Shown: positions 24,952-34,966 of the stretch, piece by piece
Layout: each line of letters starts with the position of its first letter
Position numbering within the stretch: the stretch's first letter is position 1
Assembly: GCA_963799105.1 (NCBI GenBank)
Contig: CAWCVR010000003.1
Span: 62,001-126,000 of the forward strand
From: CAWCVR01 sp963799105
GTDB lineage: Bacteria > Acidobacteriota > Terriglobia > Bryobacterales > Bryobacteraceae
DNA: 64,000 bases
Reading direction: 5' to 3'
Translations under genes and position numbers: made by a program
Notes under the pieces: model-generated
Told to the model about the DNA's origin: nothing
The model's input: only the letters and a program-made list of their open reading frames with translations
Databases searched by the model: none

Positions 24952-25227
24952 TCATTCGCGGTCCAGGACGCCGGTCTCCGGATCGGCTGCGAACTCCGTT
25001 ATCCGCACGGCCTCACGCTCCAGCAGCCGCTCCGCGTCCCTGGTCGGGTGCGCCCACCGCCGGAGCCACACTACCTTGGGAGGCGGCCCCATGGTTGTAG
25101 TGAGTTCGTACAAGTCGGGGTCGATGCTCACGATGACGAAGTCCCCTGCCTTGGCGAACTCCCAAATCTCGCGATCCAGGCTTTCCAACAGGCCGGCAGC
25201 CGAGACGTGAGCCGACCCCGCGTACAA
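24952..25227 (-). pseudogene. DUF5615 PIN-like toxin, 5'-truncated
   Basis: The readable frame begins at GSAHVSAAGLLESLDREIWEFA and continues DFVIVSIDPDLYELT ... PPKVVWLRRW, the middle and end of DUF5615 PIN-like toxins. The usual first 20 or so residues (strand one with the first catalytic aspartate) are missing, and only a TTG at 25227 could start translation. The upstream DUF433 gene ends with a non-family tail four bases earlier, so a deletion probably joined the two genes. Confidence 0.6.
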
Positions 25228-25231
25228 CTAC

Positions 25232-25462
25232 TCAGCCAGCCGGGCAGCAGCCCCACAGAGCCACACGCCAGCCCATCCTGGCGGCAAACCCGTATACCGC
25301 ACGGAAATCGTCCGCCTCCAACTCCGGGTAGTCATCGAGGATTTCCCGCTCCGTCATTCCAGCGGCCAACCAACTCAACACGTCCCACACCGTGATGCGT
25401 AGCCCGCGGACACACGGCTGTCCGGAGCGTTTGCCCGGTTCGATCACGATGCGCGAAGTCAT
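25232..25462 (-). CDS. DUF433 antitoxin-like protein
   Basis: 76 aa. TSRIVIEPGKRSGQPCVRGLRITVWDVL ... GMTEREILDDYPELEADDFRAVYGFAA is a standard DUF433 domain, normally the antitoxin partner of DUF5615 toxins. The last 15 residues (RMGWRVALWGCCPAG) do not look like the family and probably come from the deletion that also removed the toxin start. The module is likely inactive. Confidence 0.75.
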   Translation of the reverse strand: MTSRIVIEPGKRSGQPCVRGLRITVWDVLSWLAAGMTEREILDDYPELEADDFRAVYGFAARMGWRVALWGCCPAG

Positions 25463-25913
25463 GGCTCCAGCATATCGCCCCCCCCCGCCTCCCATTCACA
25501 AAAATCTTTCGCTCATTCCATTACCACTTACCCAGTTTTCCACAGCCTCCCCGCTCCCCGCCTGCTACACTCCAATCGGGCGCATAGAGAACGCGCACCG
25601 CCCACTCCGGCCCGCCTCCTCGATTCGTCACACGCGGCGAATAGGGTTCGTTTTTGATGCACGCTTACATGCGGTTTTCAGTCAGTAACATCAACGTCCA
25701 CCTGCACTTACCAGAGCCGTCTCCAATCCAAATTGGGTTCGTTCCGTATTTTCTGTTTTCCGCCAGCCCTGCCCCCATTTGGGGGGATCTCGCGTCCCCA
25801 ACGCCGCGTCCGCAAACCGCCGCGCCCTCGCCCCGGCCCGCGCCGCCCCCCGCCGCGTCCGCCCACGCCCTTTCGCTACAATTGAACAGAGTCCACCGCA
25901 CAAGGATCTTCCC
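25463..25913. other. Intergenic region upstream of alaS
   Basis: No gene is supported. TACAAT at 25877-25882 is a possible -10 for alaS without a good -35, followed by AAGGAT as ribosome-binding site. The stretch around 25720-25800, with a short CCCCCATTTGGGGGG palindrome, looks like non-coding repeat-type sequence. Confidence 0.4.
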
Positions 25914-28553
25914 GTGACAGGTCACGAAACCAGACAGCGCTTCCTCGACTTCTTCGCCGCCCGCGGCCATCGCATCGTCCGCAGTTCTTCCCTGGTGCCG
26001 GCCAACGACCCCACCCTGCTCTTCGCCAACGCCGGCATGAACCAGTTCAAGGACGTCTTCACCGGCATCGAGAAGCGCGACTACACCCGCGCCACCACCT
26101 CCCAGAAGTGCGTGCGCGCCGGCGGCAAACACAACGACCTCGAGAACGTCGGCTACACCCGCCGCCACCACACCTTCTTCGAAATGCTCGGCAACTTCTC
26201 CTTCGGCGACTACTTCAAAGCCGAGGCCATCGAGTTCGCCTGGGACCTCATCACCAAGGATTACGGCCTGCCCAAGGACAAGCTCTACGTCACCGTCTTC
26301 CGCGAGGACGACGAAGCCGAAGCCCTATGGCAGAAGGTCGCCGGCGTGCCCCGCAGCCGCATCTTCCGCCTCGACGAAAAGGACAATTTCTGGCAGATGG
26401 GCGAAACCGGCCCCTGCGGCCCCTGCTCCGAAATCCACTACGACCTGGGCATCGAAGCCGCCGAGCCCGGCCGCGAGAACGAAGCCTTCCCCAGCGACGC
26501 CGGCGGCCGCTTCGTCGAAATCTGGAACCTCGTCTTCATGCAGTTCGACCGCGATGCCTCTGGCATCATGACGCCCCTGCCGCGCCCGTCCATCGATACC
26601 GGCATGGGCCTCGAGCGCGTCGCCGCCGTCCTCCAGGGTAAGCTCTCCAATTACGAGACCGACCTCATCGCTCCCATCATCGATTACGCCGCCACGCTGT
26701 TCGGCGTCACCCCCGGCGCCAATGCCCGCGTGGACACGGCCCTGCGCATCGCCGCCGACCACGCCCGCGCCGCCGCCTTCCTCATCCACGATGGCGTCGT
26801 CCCCTCCAACGAAGGCCGCGGCTACGTCCTCCGCAAGATCATGCGGCGCGCCATGCGCAACGTACGTTTAATCGGCGTCGAAGACACTTTCCTTTATAGG
26901 ATGACCGGCTTCGTCGCCGAGCTGATGAAGCCCGCCTATCCCGAACTGATGGAGAGCGTCGCGCGCGTGGCCCGCGTGGTCAAGGACGAAGAGCACCGCT
27001 ACGCCACCACCTTCCTCGTCGCCGAGAAGGTCTTCAACGATTCCATTAAGACGCTCGATGGCCGCGCCATCCCCGGCAGCCTTTCCTTCAAGCTCTACGA
27101 TACCTACGGCCTCGCCCTCGACGAGCAGGAGGAGATGGCCCGCGAACACTCCCTCACCCTCGACCGCGAGGCCTTCGACCGCGAGATGGAACGGCAGCGC
27201 GAGCGCGCCCGCGCAAGTTGGAAGGGCGCCGAAAAGGGCGTAGTGGTTCCGGCTTACCAGAAGCTGCTGGAACTCGGCCGAACGAAGTTCGTGGGCTACG
27301 ACCGCGTCGAAGCAGCTTCGAAGGTGGTCGGCCTGATTGTCGATCGCGAGTTGACGGAGCAGGTCTCCGCCGGCGCCAAGGCCGAGTTAGTGCTCGAGTC
27401 CACGCCGTTCTACGCCGAGTCCGGCGGACAGGTCGGCGACCGCGGCGCGCTCTTCGCCCCGAACGGCGAGAAGGTCGCCGAGGTCGAAGCCGTCTTCCCC
27501 GCCGTCCGCGGCCTCTCCGTGCACCGTATCCTCGCGCTCGCCCCCATCCGCACCGGCGACACGCTGCGCGCCGAAGTGGCCGCGCCCCTGCGCGACTCCA
27601 CCCGCCGCAATCACACCGCCACCCACCTGCTGCACGCCGCCCTGCGCCAGGTGCTGGGCACCCACGTCAAGCAGGCCGGCAGCGTGGTCGATCCCGGGCG
27701 CCTGCGCTTCGATTTCACCCATTACGCCGCCCTGGACCGCGCCGAGCTCGAAGAGGTCGAGCGCCTCGTCAATTCCGAGATCCTGCGCAACACCGCCGTG
27801 GAAACCAACGTCCTGCCCCTCGAACAGGCCATCGCCACCGGCGCCATGGCGCTCTTCGGCGAGAAGTACGGCGACGAAGTGCGCGTGGTCTCCGTTCCCG
27901 GTTTCAGCCGCGAATTGTGCGGCGGCACGCACGTCGGGCGCACCGGCGACATCGGCCTCTGCAAGATCATCTACGAAGGCAGTATCTCGGCCGGCGTGCG
28001 CCGCATCGAGGCTATCACCGGCGTGACCGCGCTATTGCAATTCCAGGAGTCCGCCGGAGTCCTCAAGCGCGTTGCCGAGTTAGTGCGCGCCTCCGAACCC
28101 GAGTTAGTCGAACATGTTGAGAAGTTACTCGCCAACGAGCGCACCCTCGAACGCCAGATAGAGCGACTTAAGGAGAACCTCGCGCAGGCCGCCTCGGGGT
28201 CGCTCGAATCGCAGGCCCGCTCCGTAAACGGCGCCAAGGTTCTGGCTGCGCGCGTGGACGGCATGGACCGCGCCCAGATGCGCTCCCTCGCCGATTCCCT
28301 GCGCAATAAGTGGAAGAGCGCCGTGGTGGTGCTGGCCTCCGGCGACGACGGCAACGTGTCCATCATATCGGCCGTCACCAAGGATCTTACCGCCAAGGTT
28401 CACGCCGGCAAGCTGGCCGGAGCCCTGGCGCAGGCCGTGGGCGGCAAGGGCGGCGGCCGTCCCGACATGGCCGAAGGCGGCGGCAAGGACGCCTCCGCTC
28501 TCGATGCCGGCCTGGCGAAGACGCTGGAAACCGTCACTCAGGCGCTGGCATGA
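25914..28553 (+). CDS. alaS: Alanyl-tRNA synthetase
   Basis: 879 aa, full length. Charges tRNA-Ala. The class II core spans residues about 1-240 (ANDPTLLFANAGMNQFKDVF; TFFEMLGNFSFGDYF). The tRNA-recognition region follows, then the editing domain with the metal-binding HxxxH in NHTATHLLHAALR and the C-x3-H motif in ELCGGTHVGRTGDIG. The C-terminal C-Ala domain ends in GGKGGGRPDMAEGGG. GTG start with AAGGAT seven bases upstream. Its stop overlaps the next gene by 4 bases. Confidence 0.97.
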   Translation: MTGHETRQRFLDFFAARGHRIVRSSSLVPANDPTLLFANAGMNQFKDVFTGIEKRDYTRATTSQKCVRAGGKHNDLENVGYTRRHHTFFEMLGNFSFGDYFKAEAIEFAWDLITKDYGLPKDKLYVTVFREDDEAEALWQKVAGVPRSRIFRLDEKDNFWQMGETGPCGPCSEIHYDLGIEAAEPGRENEAFPSDAGGRFVEIWNLVFMQFDRDASGIMTPLPRPSIDTGMGLERVAAVLQGKLSNYETDLIAPIIDYAATLFGVTPGANARVDTALRIAADHARAAAFLIHDGVVPSNEGRGYVLRKIMRRAMRNVRLIGVEDTFLYRMTGFVAELMKPAYPELMESVARVARVVKDEEHRYATTFLVAEKVFNDSIKTLDGRAIPGSLSFKLYDTYGLALDEQEEMAREHSLTLDREAFDREMERQRERARASWKGAEKGVVVPAYQKLLELGRTKFVGYDRVEAASKVVGLIVDRELTEQVSAGAKAELVLESTPFYAESGGQVGDRGALFAPNGEKVAEVEAVFPAVRGLSVHRILALAPIRTGDTLRAEVAAPLRDSTRRNHTATHLLHAALRQVLGTHVKQAGSVVDPGRLRFDFTHYAALDRAELEEVERLVNSEILRNTAVETNVLPLEQAIATGAMALFGEKYGDEVRVVSVPGFSRELCGGTHVGRTGDIGLCKIIYEGSISAGVRRIEAITGVTALLQFQESAGVLKRVAELVRASEPELVEHVEKLLANERTLERQIERLKENLAQAASGSLESQARSVNGAKVLAARVDGMDRAQMRSLADSLRNKWKSAVVVLASGDDGNVSIISAVTKDLTAKVHAGKLAGALAQAVGGKGGGRPDMAEGGGKDASALDAGLAKTLETVTQALA

Positions 28554-29533
28554 GCGAATCCTTCGATGCCCTGGTAGTCGGCGCCGGCCCCACCGGCCTC
28601 GCCTGCGGCATCGAACTGCAAAACCGCGGCGTCAAGACCGTCATCGTCGAAAAGGGTTGTGTGGTGAACTCGCTGTATAACTACCCCACTAACATGACCT
28701 TCTTCACCACCCCCGAACTAATGGAAATCGGGAACATCCCGATGACCAGCCTCAACGACAAGCCCAACCGGATCGAGGCGCTCAAGTACTACCGCAGGGT
28801 GGCGGACCACTACCATCTCGATATCCGCCAGTACGAGCGAGTAGACCGCATCGCAGGCGAGGACAACGCCTTCCGCGTCTTCACCACCCATCGCCTGGGC
28901 AGCCCGCGCGCCTATGTCACGCGCAAGATCGTGTTGGCCACCGGTTACTACGACATCCCCAACCGCCTCGGCGTGCCCGGCGAAGAGTTAGACAAGGTGC
29001 TGGCATACTATAAGGAAGCCCACCCTTATTACAATCACGATGTCGCCGTGATCGGCGGCAGGAACTCCGCCGCCATCGCCGCCCTGGAGTTGCTTTGGGC
29101 GGGCGCGCGCGTCACGCTGATTCACCGCGGCCCCGCCGTTTCGGACCACGTCAAGTACTGGATCCGGCCCAACCTCGAGAACCGCATAGGGAGCGGCGAA
29201 ATCCGCGGCTACTTCAACTCGCGGGTGACCCGGATCTTCAGGGACTCCATCCGCGTCGCCACCCCCGAAGGCGAAATCGCCTTGCCCAACGATTTCGTTT
29301 TCTCGCTCATCGGCTACCGCCCCGACCTGGAGTTTATGGGCGCTCTGGGCATCGTGCTCGATCCCCAGACCGCGCGCTTCCGCACCAATCCCCGGACCCT
29401 GGAGAGCCAGCGCCCCGGGATCTATCTCGCCGGCGTGATTGTCGCCGGCATGCACACCAACGAGATCTTCATCGAGAACGGCCGCTTCCACGGCCAGCAG
29501 ATCGCCAACGCCATCGCGAAACCCGGGGACTGA
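28550..29533 (+). CDS. ypdA: YpdA-like NAD(P)H flavoprotein (putative bacilliredoxin reductase)
   Basis: 327 aa. Two dinucleotide-binding motifs are present, GAGPTGLACGIELQNRG for FAD at the N-terminus and VIGGRNSAAIAALEL for NADPH at about residue 165. There is no CxxC redox pair, which separates it from thioredoxin reductase and fits YpdA/Bdr, the enzyme thought to recycle oxidised bacillithiol or bacilliredoxin. NMTFFTTPELMEIGN and HTNEIFIENGRFHG are typical blocks. ATGA overlap with alaS suggests co-expression. Confidence 0.8.
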   Translation: MSESFDALVVGAGPTGLACGIELQNRGVKTVIVEKGCVVNSLYNYPTNMTFFTTPELMEIGNIPMTSLNDKPNRIEALKYYRRVADHYHLDIRQYERVDRIAGEDNAFRVFTTHRLGSPRAYVTRKIVLATGYYDIPNRLGVPGEELDKVLAYYKEAHPYYNHDVAVIGGRNSAAIAALELLWAGARVTLIHRGPAVSDHVKYWIRPNLENRIGSGEIRGYFNSRVTRIFRDSIRVATPEGEIALPNDFVFSLIGYRPDLEFMGALGIVLDPQTARFRTNPRTLESQRPGIYLAGVIVAGMHTNEIFIENGRFHGQQIANAIAKPGD

Positions 29534-29677
29534 CTGGTCGTGTGTTTTCCCTTGACAAGTCCTTATCATGGATGTCCCCCAATGTTTTCGCCCCGTCCGA
29601 GTACTTCCGCTTCTCCCGTGCGAGAAATGCGGGTTAGGCCGAGCTTCCTTGCATGAGCGGGTTGCTGGCCGGGCGGG

Positions 29678-30619
29678 TCACTGGCGGCTCCACCACTTCA
29701 GCACGCGGAGGGCGCGCAAGGTGTTCCAACGGCTGGGTTGGCCGGCGGGTTCCAGTTCGAAGAAGGTCTTGCCGGGGTAGCCCTTGCTGGCTACCCAGCG
29801 CCCGTCGTCCTGGCGGCGCCGTTCCACCACGGCGATGGCCTCGGCGAGGCGCGGATCGCGCGCGGCGGCGGCATTCTGGAAGTGGTCAAGGCCGCGCAGG
29901 ACGTCGTAGTGCCAGCGTGGGGGGAACACGAAGCGCAGCATTTCGGGCTTGACGATCTTGCCGGTGCGATGGGAGCGGAACAGGCGGTGGATGAGCAGGA
30001 ACTCGCGGCCGCGGCGCTGGGCCTGGCGGGCTTCCCGCGCGTGACGGGGGCGGAACCGCTCATACTCCAGCAGGGCTTCGAGGACGGTGATGGTTGTGTG
30101 AAACGAGCCGTGGGTGGCGCCGCCGTAGCCGGGCGTGGCGCGGCAATTCCAACCGCCATCCTCCATCTGCTGGGCGATCAGGTGGGCGGCGAGCGAATCC
30201 ACGCGGGAGTCATCGACTCCGGCCCAGCACAGCACGGCGAGCACCATCCCGCTGACGCAGGTCTCGCTGCGCGGGCGCGCACGGGAGAAGAAATTGATGC
30301 CGCCATCGCGCCAGAAGCCGGTGTCGAGCAGGAGCGCGGCGGCGCGCACGGCTTGCGGATGGCCGGGCTCCAATCCCAGGGAGCGGAGCAGCACCAGCGT
30401 ATACGTGGTGGAGATCCACTTGGGGGTGTAAATGCCGCCGCCCCATTTGCCGTCGGGGTCCTGGAGGGATAGCAGGCGCGCCCCCCAGCCGTCGCGGGCC
30501 ACGCGGGCGCGCTCGCGGCCGACGGCGGCGGGTGTGGCGCAACGGAGGTCGCGGAGGGTCTGCCAGCGGATGGAGGGGTCGCCGCCGAGGAGCCAATCGA
30601 GGACGGGGTCGAGCGGCAT
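29678..30619 (-). CDS. Alpha/alpha-toroid (prenyltransferase/squalene cyclase-like) protein
   Basis: 313 aa. Contains repeats typical of terpenoid-cyclase toroids (ARLLSLQDPDGKWGGGIYTPKW, LIAQQMEDGGWNCR, VVERRRQDDGRWVASKGYPG) but lacks the DxDD motif of squalene-hopene cyclase, so cyclase activity is not supported. Possibly a binding or unassigned enzyme in the cytoplasm; no signal peptide. It is divergent from the hldE-type gene, with a 126-bp palindromic repeat between the two starts. Confidence 0.65.
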   Translation of the reverse strand: MPLDPVLDWLLGGDPSIRWQTLRDLRCATPAAVGRERARVARDGWGARLLSLQDPDGKWGGGIYTPKWISTTYTLVLLRSLGLEPGHPQAVRAAALLLDTGFWRDGGINFFSRARPRSETCVSGMVLAVLCWAGVDDSRVDSLAAHLIAQQMEDGGWNCRATPGYGGATHGSFHTTITVLEALLEYERFRPRHAREARQAQRRGREFLLIHRLFRSHRTGKIVKPEMLRFVFPPRWHYDVLRGLDHFQNAAAARDPRLAEAIAVVERRRQDDGRWVASKGYPGKTFFELEPAGQPSRWNTLRALRVLKWWSRQ

Positions 30620-30636
30620 CGCGGAATATTGTAGCG

Positions 30637-30762
30637 CGTGGGGCGGACCCCCCGGTCCGCGCGGGTCCCCCTGGACCCGCTCTTGCGTCCCAGGGTGAAT
30701 TGCCTGGCGCGTGCCAATGGCCGGCCAGGGGGCCGGCCGCGGACCAGGGGGTCCGCCCCACG
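30637..30762. repeat. 126-bp palindromic element with 25-bp terminal inverted repeats
   Basis: The arms 30637-30661 and 30738-30762 are inverted copies differing at one base (CGTGGGGCGGACCCCC at the outer end). Inside are further small hairpins (GGGTCC-N3-GGACCC, GGCCGGCC-type). It fills almost the whole gap between two divergent start codons and ends four bases before a predicted -10 box. A half copy lies at 23551-23575. It looks like a miniature mobile element. Confidence 0.8.
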
Positions 30763-30765
30763 GGA

Positions 30766-30771
30766 TACACT
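30766..30771 (+). promoter_or_regulatory. Likely -10 box of a leaderless promoter
   Basis: TACACT ends six bases before the GTG at 30778. Any -35 box would lie inside the palindromic element at 30637-30762, so the repeat may supply or block promoter sequence. Confidence 0.45.
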
Positions 30772-30777
30772 GGAACA

Positions 30778-31248
30778 GTGGCACGGGTTCACAAGCGCGG
30801 GGACATGGTGGAGCAGCGGCGGCGGTGGCGCGACGAAGGGAAAACCGTGGTGTTCACCAACGGATGCTACGACTTGCTGCATCCGGGGCACGTCCGGCTG
30901 CTGGAGCGGGCGCGGTCGCTGGGCGACGTTCTCATTCTGGGGCTTAACTCCGACGCGGGGGTGCGGCGGGCCAAGGGGCCGGGGCGGCCGCTGCTCGATG
31001 AGCAGGAGAGGGCGGAGATCGCGCTCGCCCTGGGAGCCGTGGATGCGGTGACGTTCTTCGACGAGGACACCCCGCGAGAACTGGTGGCGGCGCTGCTGCC
31101 GGATGTCCTGGTCAAGGGCGCGGACTGGTCGCACTTTGTTGCCGGAAAAGAAGAAGTGGAAGCCGCCGGCGGGAAAGTCCTGACAGTGCCGCTGGAACCA
31201 GGTTATTCTACTACTATTCTAGTTGACAGAATTCTGAGACAGCCTTGA
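30778..31248 (+). CDS. rfaE2: D-glycero-beta-D-manno-heptose 1-phosphate adenylyltransferase (RfaE2/HldE C-domain type)
   Basis: 156 aa. A stand-alone nucleotidyltransferase with the HxGH motif in FTNGCYDLLHPGHVRLLERA, then LNSDAGVRRAKGPGRPL and VLVKGADWS. It activates heptose 1-phosphate for lipopolysaccharide core synthesis, implying an outer membrane with heptose. The kinase half of HldE is absent, so that activity must be encoded elsewhere. GTG start supported by the -10 spacing; ATG at 30805 is the alternative. The stop overlaps the mfd TTG start. Confidence 0.82.
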   Translation: MARVHKRGDMVEQRRRWRDEGKTVVFTNGCYDLLHPGHVRLLERARSLGDVLILGLNSDAGVRRAKGPGRPLLDEQERAEIALALGAVDAVTFFDEDTPRELVAALLPDVLVKGADWSHFVAGKEEVEAAGGKVLTVPLEPGYSTTILVDRILRQP

Positions 31249-34200
31249 CTCACCCCGCGGTTCGCGATCTTTTTCTGGATTTGGGCAAGCACGCGGCTTA
31301 TCAGGAGCTGCTGAGGCGTGTCACGGGGGGCGGAAACGCCAGCCTGTCGGGGCTTACGACCACGGCGAAGGCCCTCTATGCGGTTCTGCTGGCGCAATCC
31401 TGCGACCGATCCTCTGATTCTAGTAGTAGATGGTAACAAGCAAGCCGAAGCGCTGGCGGAGGCGGTACAGACCTTCTTCGGACTGCTCTCGGCGGATGAG
31501 AGGTCAGCGCCGCAACTCCTTCCAGCGCCGGATGTTCTGCCTCTGCAGAATCTCTCGCCGCACGCCGAGATCTGCGAGCAGCGGGCGATAGGTCTGTGGA
31601 GGCTGGCGACACAGAAAGTGCCGATCACCATCCTGCCGGTGGCTTCGGCGCTGCTGCGCATCGAGCGGGGGGACTTCTACCGGCAACTGGCGCTGCGCCT
31701 GAAGGTGGGCGAGGAACTGCCGCTGGAAGAGGTGGTGGCGCACCTGGAGAGCATCGGATACGAACGCCGGGAGCCGGTGGAGATGGTGGGCGAGTACTCG
31801 GTGCGCGGCGGCATCCTGGACGTGTTTTCGCCGGAAGCGCAGAGACCGGTGCGGATCGACCTGTTTGGCGACCTGGTGGAGTCCATCCGGCGGTTCGATG
31901 TGGAATCGCAGCGGTCGGTACTGAAGATCGAGGAATGCACTCTACTACCGTTGACGGAGTATCAGAGGTCGCGGGAACTGCTGGCACACCTGGCGGACCT
32001 GGTGCGGGAAGCGGATCTTCCGGGGCGCGACCTGCCGCCTCCGGGAGAACCGTTCCCTGGCTGGGAACTGCTGGCGCCAATGGTACAGCCGCGCCAAGGG
32101 TCGTTGCTGGGCTTGGTGGAGCGTCCGGTGGTGTTGTGGGACGAGCCGGAGCAGGTGCGCGGGGCCGCCGAGCGGTTGTGGAAGCGGCTGGAGCAGACGG
32201 AGGTCTCGGCGGCGTACGATCCGGCGCGCATTTTCTTCCGCTGGGAGGAACTGGAGCGGCAGGCGGCGGCGGGTCCGCAGGTGGCGCTGAAGGAACTGGA
32301 AATCGGGTGGGCGGTGGGGGATGACGGAGAACAACTACATCTGTCAACGCGCCCGTCGGTGAAGTTCCACGGCAACATGCGGGTGGCGATCGCGGAGGCG
32401 CGGACGCTGGTGGAATCGGGCAGCCGGGTGGCCTTTTTTGCGCCGTCCGCGGGCGAAGTGGAGCGGGTGGCGGACATCCTGAACGAGTACGGGGTATCCT
32501 ACCAGCTCGGGCTGGACCAGAGCGAATCGACGCCGGCATATCTGGCGGAGCGCGCCTACATGGCGGGCGATTCCGCCAGCATTTACCTGATCAAAGGGCG
32601 GCTGCGGCAGGGGACGGCGTTCTATGATTCTAAACTTGTAGTATTTGGATCGGAAGATCTGTTTGAAGCTTCCGAGATGGTGGCGCGCGCCCCCGCGTCG
32701 AAGTCGGCGCTGGCCACGTTTTCGGCCGACCTGATCGATCTGAAGCCGGGCGACTACGTAGTCCACAAAGACCATGGGGTGGCGCAATACCTGGGGCTGC
32801 GGGAGATTTCGCAAGGGGAAGCGCAGGGCGATTACATGCTTCTGGAGTACGCCCAAGGAGCCAAGCTGTACTTGCCGCTGACGCGCATGGACCTGGTGCA
32901 GCGGTTCCGCGGGGCGGGCGAGGCGCGGCCGGCGCTGGACCGGATGGGCGGCGCCACGTGGTCGCGGACGAAGACGCGCATCAAGGCGCGGATGCGCGAC
33001 ATGGCGGACGAGTTGTTGAAGCTGTACGCGGCGCGCAAGATGGCCGAGGGCTTCGGGTTCTCGCCCGACAGCAACTGGCAGCGGGAGTTCGAGGACGCCT
33101 TCGAGTTCACGGAGACGCGCGACCAGGTCACGTCCATTGAGGAGATCAAGCGCGACATGGAGAGTCCGCAGCCCATGGACCGGCTGCTGTGCGGCGACGT
33201 GGGGTTCGGCAAGACCGAGGTGGCGATGCGCGCGGCGTTCAAGGCGCTGGGGGACGGGAAGCAGGTGGCGTTGCTGGCTCCTACAACTGTCCTTGCATTC
33301 CAGCACTTCGAGACGTTCAAGCGGCGATTTCAGCCGTTTCCGGTGCGGGTGGAGATGTTCAGCCGCTTCCGCACGCCCAAGGAACTCAAGGCCGCCATCG
33401 CGGATCTGGCTGGAAGGCAAAGTGGATATCGCCATCGGGACGCACCGGCTGCTGTCCCAGGACGTGGTGTTCCACGACCTTGGGCTGGTGCTGGTGGACG
33501 AGGAGCAGCGCTTCGGCGTGAAGCACAAAGAGAGGCTGAAGCAGATCAAGAAGGCGGTGGACGTGATCAGCATGAGCGCCACCCCGATTCCCCGTACACT
33601 ACACATGTCATTACTGGGGCTGCGGGACATGTCGGTGATCGAGACACCGCCCAAGGACCGGCTGTCGATCCACACGGTGGTGGCGCCATTCCATCCGGAA
33701 TTGATCCGGTCGGCGCTGGAACTGGAACTGGCGCGCGGAGGGCAGGTCTACTTTCTGCACAACCGCGTGGACTCGATCTGGACGCGGGCGGCGATGCTCC
33801 AGGAACTCGTGCCGGGGGCGCGGATCGGGGTGGGCCACGGACAGATGGGCGAGGCCGATCTGGAGAAGACCATGCTGCAGTTCATGCGGCGGGAATTCGA
33901 CATCCTGGTCTGTACGACAATTATCGAAAATGGGCTGGATATTCCCCTGGCGAACACCATGCTGGTGGAGAACGCGGAGCGCTACGGGTTATCGGAACTG
34001 TATCAGTTGCGGGGCCGGGTAGGGCGGTCGAACCGTCGCGCGTATGCCTACCTGCTGGTGCCGCCGGATACGGAGTTGACGGAGATCGCCCGTAAGCGGC
34101 TGGCGGCGCTGAAGGAATTCAGCGACTTGGGAGCGGGCTTCAAGATTGCGGCTTTGGATCTGGAACTGCGGGGAGCGGGGAACCTGCTGGGCGGTGAGCA

Positions 34201-34732
34201 GCACGGGCACATCAATTCAGTGGGGTTCGACACGTATGTGCGGCTGCTGGAGGAGACCGTCCGCGAACTGAAGGGCGAGGAGATTGTTCCGGAGATCCAC
34301 TCGGCCCTGAACCTGGGCTTGGACATACGGATTCCGCCGGATTATATCGGGGACGAAAACCAGCGGTTGCGGGCCTACCGGCAGATCGCCAATGCGGGGA
34401 ACGCGGAGGCGCGAGAGCGTGCCGAAAAGGAACTGGAGGACCGATACGGCACAGTCCCGGAGGCGGTACGAAACCTGTTGGCGTACTCGGCGCTCAAGAC
34501 GCTGGCCGAGGGGATTGGCGTGGAAGCCGTCGACAGGCGTCATAACCTGTTGACGATAAAGTTCCATAAGGAGACGCGGGTGGACCCGGGTCGGCTGATG
34601 AACCTGGTGGGAAACACGCGCGGGGCGCAGTTCACTCCGGCAGGCGTATTGCTCCTGCCATTGGACGGGCAGCGGCCCGCCGGAGACATTTTGCGGCACC
34701 TGGGGGAGAAGCTCGGGCAGTTGCAGGCGTGA
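31245..34732 (+). pseudogene. mfd: Transcription-repair coupling factor Mfd, interrupted by two frameshifts
   Basis: Repaired length 1161 aa, close to the usual about 1150. Starts at a TTG overlapping the preceding stop. Frame one gives the UvrB-like start (FLDLGKHAAYQELLRR). An extra T at about 31410 moves translation to a second frame (PLILVVDGNKQAEALAEAVQ). An extra G near 33409 moves it to a third (LEGKVDIAIGTHRLLSQDVV). All domains are otherwise intact: RNA polymerase-interacting KPGDYVVHKDHGVAQYLG, Walker A CGDVGFGKTEVAMRAAFKA, DEEQ box LVDEEQRFGVKHKE, GRVGRSNRRAYAYLL, and the C-terminal TRCF domain. Both changes are single-base insertions and may be sequence errors. Confidence 0.85.
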
Positions 34733-34931
34733 GCGGGGGATGCAGCGGGCGGGCAGATCACTCACGGAAGCTGGGAGAGAACGGGTTGGCAGGCGAAAGC
34801 GCCTGCCCGGCCTGCATGCAAGCCCTTCGGCGGCAATGTGGGACAGACGCTTTCGTCTGTCAACCCGACAGTGGGAGACATTTTGCGGCGCCTGGGGGAA
34901 AAGCTTGTGCAGTTGCGGGCGTAAGCGGGGG
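34682..34931. repeat. 58-bp direct repeat of the mfd 3' end
   Basis: The last 58 bases around the mfd stop (34682-34739) recur at 34874-34931 with about seven differences, offset 192 bp. The second copy even keeps a stop codon at the same place (TAA instead of TGA). A palindromic element at 34783-34866 lies between the two copies. Confidence 0.8.
34783..34866. repeat. 84-bp palindromic miniature element
   Basis: Begins GGGTTGGCAGGCGAAAGCG and ends with the near-complement (CGTCTGTCAACCC). Each arm is itself a hairpin with an 8-bp stem: GGCAGGCG-AAAG-CGCCTGCC and GACAGACG-CTTT-CGTCTGTC. The nested-palindrome design is that of a BIME/MITE-type repeat. Confidence 0.75.
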
Positions 34932-34966
34932 GACGGGGAGTGGATGGTAAGATGGAGAGTCACACT

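Noticed and set aside
25720..25800. Short frames upstream of alaS as small proteins.
   Set aside because: No ribosome-binding site or domain; the sequence looks like non-coding repeat DNA.
29678..30619. Squalene-hopene cyclase.
   Set aside because: The toroid repeats are present but the protein is half the length and lacks the DxDD catalytic motif.
31245..34732. Programmed frameshifting in mfd.
   Set aside because: Neither site has a slippery heptamer, the enzyme is normally one chain, and the pattern matches the other single-base insertions in the window.
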